Shown: positions 38,286 through 39,387 of the stretch, one piece after another
Position numbering within the stretch: position 1 is the stretch's first letter
How the letters are laid out: each line of letters opens with the position of its first letter
Virus record (IMG/VR): IMGVR_UViG_3300046507_000416
Location: 1-39,387 of that record
DNA length: 39,387 nt
Strand: one strand, 5' to 3'
Source of the DNA: a virus
Notes under the pieces: generated by a model
The model's database searches: none
The model's input: only the letters and a program-made list of their open reading frames with translations
What the model was told of the DNA's origin: nothing
Position numbers and translations under genes: made by a program

Positions 38286-38316
38286 GCCCTCGGCTCAAGT
38301 GGCCGGGGGCTTTTTT
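38286..38316 (+). terminator. Terminator after the lysis genes
   Basis: GCCCTCGGC (38286-38294) pairs with GCCGGGGGC (38302-38310), followed by six T. It ends the late operon. Confidence 0.92.
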
Positions 38317-38360
38317 GTTGTCCACGCATCATCATGCACATATCGCATATATAAATCATA

Positions 38361-38394
38361 AGCTGAGCTTGAACGCGAGCGGGAAGGCTCAGCT
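38361..38394. repeat. Inverted repeat in the gap before the accessory cassette
   Basis: AGCTGAGC (38361-38368) and GCTCAGCT (38387-38394) form a perfect 8-bp arm pair around an 18-base spacer. The surrounding 38317-38442 holds no gene. There is no T-run on either strand. It may be an operator, a recombination site or a nick-site hairpin, none of which can be chosen from sequence alone. Confidence 0.4.
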
Positions 38395-38442
38395 CCAGAT
38401 TGATTGTCTACATATGGAAAGTGTCCCCTGTATACACCATGT

Positions 38443-38661
38443 TTACAAATCCCAAAACTGACTAGCCCTGACGGAAGGATCGACTTCCCGAAGGGCTTTT
38501 AATATTCTCTGCATGTTTGTGCCGCTTGGCACGTAATCAGGATCATTGCACGCGCTTGTCACCGTACCCCTTGATACCCCGGCCTTAACTAATAACTCCT
38601 GTTTTACCTTCCTTTTATCAAGCCATTCCCCTAATTTTGACCGCTCTTTGCCTAATCCCAT
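38443..38661 (-). CDS. Small HTH regulator of the accessory cassette
   Basis: 72 aa from ATG 38661 (AAGGAG upstream). The HTH is LGEWLDKRKVKQELLVKAG followed by VSRGTVTSACND; the tail is short. It is divergent from the gene at 38799, with an AT-rich gap between them, and is the only minus-strand gene of the cassette. A repressor of the secretion-like genes is a reasonable inference. Confidence 0.7.
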   Translation of the reverse strand: MGLGKERSKLGEWLDKRKVKQELLVKAGVSRGTVTSACNDPDYVPSGTNMQRILKALREVDPSVRASQFWDL

Positions 38662-38798
38662 TAAAAATCACGCTCCTTATGACATTAAGCGTGTCCTTAT
38701 TATCTAAATTTTATACATTTTCGACTATTTTTTAGACACAGTGTTCAAGCATCCGACATAGCATAGGCGTATACCCAGTGTAATCGGAGGTGTACATC

Positions 38799-39053
38799 TT
38801 GAAATCAGTGATAACGTTCCGACTTCGTAAGGAATTGGATGCTGATCTTATCGCTTTAGGGATTGATGAAAATTCATTACCGGATTTGTGCCGTAACGGC
38901 CTGCGTTTGATGTTAGGCATTCAAACAGCGAAGCAAGTAGAGGTGAAGGAAAGGCCGATCGTCACTCCACAGCAAAGACAGCCTGCGCCACAAAAGCAAG
39001 TGCCTGGCAAGTCTGCTGTATTCAAGCCCAATCTAGGAGGCGCGTTCAAATGA
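38799..39053 (+). CDS. Possible ribbon-helix-helix protein
   Basis: 84 aa from TTG 38799, 8 bases after GGAGG; GTG 38790 is part of that ribosome site. An N-terminal strand (KSVITFRLRKELD) is followed by two helices (ADLIALGI and SLPDLCRNGLRLMLGI), the order of a ribbon-helix-helix DNA-binding fold. The rest is a Pro/Gln-rich basic tail. Such proteins act as regulators or relaxosome accessory factors on plasmids. It opens the secretion-like operon and overlaps the next gene by four bases. Confidence 0.5.
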   Translation: MKSVITFRLRKELDADLIALGIDENSLPDLCRNGLRLMLGIQTAKQVEVKERPIVTPQQRQPAPQKQVPGKSAVFKPNLGGAFK

Positions 39054-39268
39054 AAGTCATGATTAACGGGAAGCAATTCAGCAGCGAGAGGATTGAGGCA
39101 CTTGAACAGCAAGAGCTCCGTTTCTACAACGAAATTAAGTCAACCGCTATTGTGGTCATTGGGTATCTCGTGTTTGTTTGTATCGCTGGCATCCTTCACT
39201 TCGCTGCCGGGATACCTCTTGATTTCGGGGCGAATCACGTTATCAATGCTTTTAAGACATTTCGCTAG
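39050..39268 (+). CDS. Small membrane protein of the secretion-like cassette
   Basis: 72 aa, ATGA overlap with its neighbour. A soluble N-terminal helix (residues 10-30) leads to a hydrophobic segment (TAIVVIGYLVFVCIAGILHFAAGI). It lies directly before the pilin-like gene, whose ribosome site overlaps its stop codon across the contig junction. Size and place recall small VirB3-type subunits, but this is only by analogy. Confidence 0.6.
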   Translation: MKVMINGKQFSSERIEALEQQELRFYNEIKSTAIVVIGYLVFVCIAGILHFAAGIPLDFGANHVINAFKTFR

Positions 39269-39387
39269 GAGGCGTCAAGCATGATTACAGCGCAGACATA
39301 CGGCTATAAAGTTGATTTCCGTGCAACACCTATCACCTTTGAACAGCGGAAGAACCTGCTTGATCTGCTAAAGGATGGCGCCCGCGC
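39261..39387. repeat. Terminal overlap of a circular contig, second copy
   Basis: Exact copy of bases 1-127; see the first copy. It contains the end of the small membrane protein gene and the first 35 codons of the pilin-like gene. Confidence 0.93.
39281..39387 (+). CDS. Partial second copy of the pilin-like gene (junction artefact)
   Basis: Identical to 21-127 and cut by the end of the window. It is the same gene as 21-506 seen again because the contig is circular, not a duplicate. Confidence 0.9.
   Translation, partial: MITAQTYGYKVDFRATPITFEQRKNLLDLLKDGAR

Overview
The window is one closed circle. Its first 127 bases recur exactly as its last 127 (1-127 = 39261-39387), so the molecule is about 39,260 bp and was opened inside a gene. 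It is a temperate, short-tailed (podovirus-type) phage of a low-to-mid GC Gram-positive host. Paenibacillaceae is the likeliest host family: the endolysin joins a GH25 muramidase to a copper-amine-oxidase-N-like wall-binding domain, ribosome-binding sites are strong AGGAGG types, and the regulators are of XRE and ArpU type.

Layout. (a) 38443-39268 continuing through 1-3534: an accessory cassette between the lysis genes and the integrase. It holds a small HTH regulator on the minus strand, a possible ribbon-helix-helix protein, a small membrane protein, a pilin-like (TrbC/VirB2-like) protein, a membrane-anchored M23 peptidase and a HerA/VirB4-like ATPase, closed by a terminator. It looks like a miniature type IV secretion or conjugation module carried as phage cargo. 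(b) 3535-6300: lysogeny region with a possible attP, a tyrosine integrase, two HTH regulators and two divergent promoter regions. The second contains an array of TGTTCC operators. (c) 6304-17810: long rightward early operon of tightly overlapping small genes plus ERF annealing protein, HNH protein, a catalytic-domain-only tyrosine recombinase, replication initiator, DnaC-like helicase loader, RusA resolvase, a phage sigma factor and an ArpU-type late regulator. (d) 17811-18170: a non-coding late-control region with three TTGTGA repeats exactly 22 bp apart, an extended -10 promoter, a tRNA-like folded RNA and a UUCG terminator. (e) 18199-36879: packaging, head, short-tail and ejection genes. 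(f) 36951-38316: holin, endolysin and terminator.

How it works together. The repressor and Cro-like pair probably set lysis versus lysogeny. The early operon replicates and recombines DNA and ends by making sigma-like and ArpU-like late activators. The late operon builds a P22-like particle: portal, scaffold, capsid, adaptor, beta-propeller tail hub and internal ejection proteins, with no tape measure and no long-tail genes. Several strong terminators lie inside the late operon with no room for promoters after them, so processive antitermination is likely, and the tRNA-like RNA at the start of the late transcript is a candidate for the element that does it.

Points most worth a second look: the secretion-like cassette, the tRNA-like RNA and terminator chain, a GGGAAAG slippery site joining an ejection protein to a transglycosylase domain, a major capsid gene that seems to start at ATA, and an SGNH esterase gene flanked by duplicated terminator units. 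Family assignments come from reading motifs; no database search was run.
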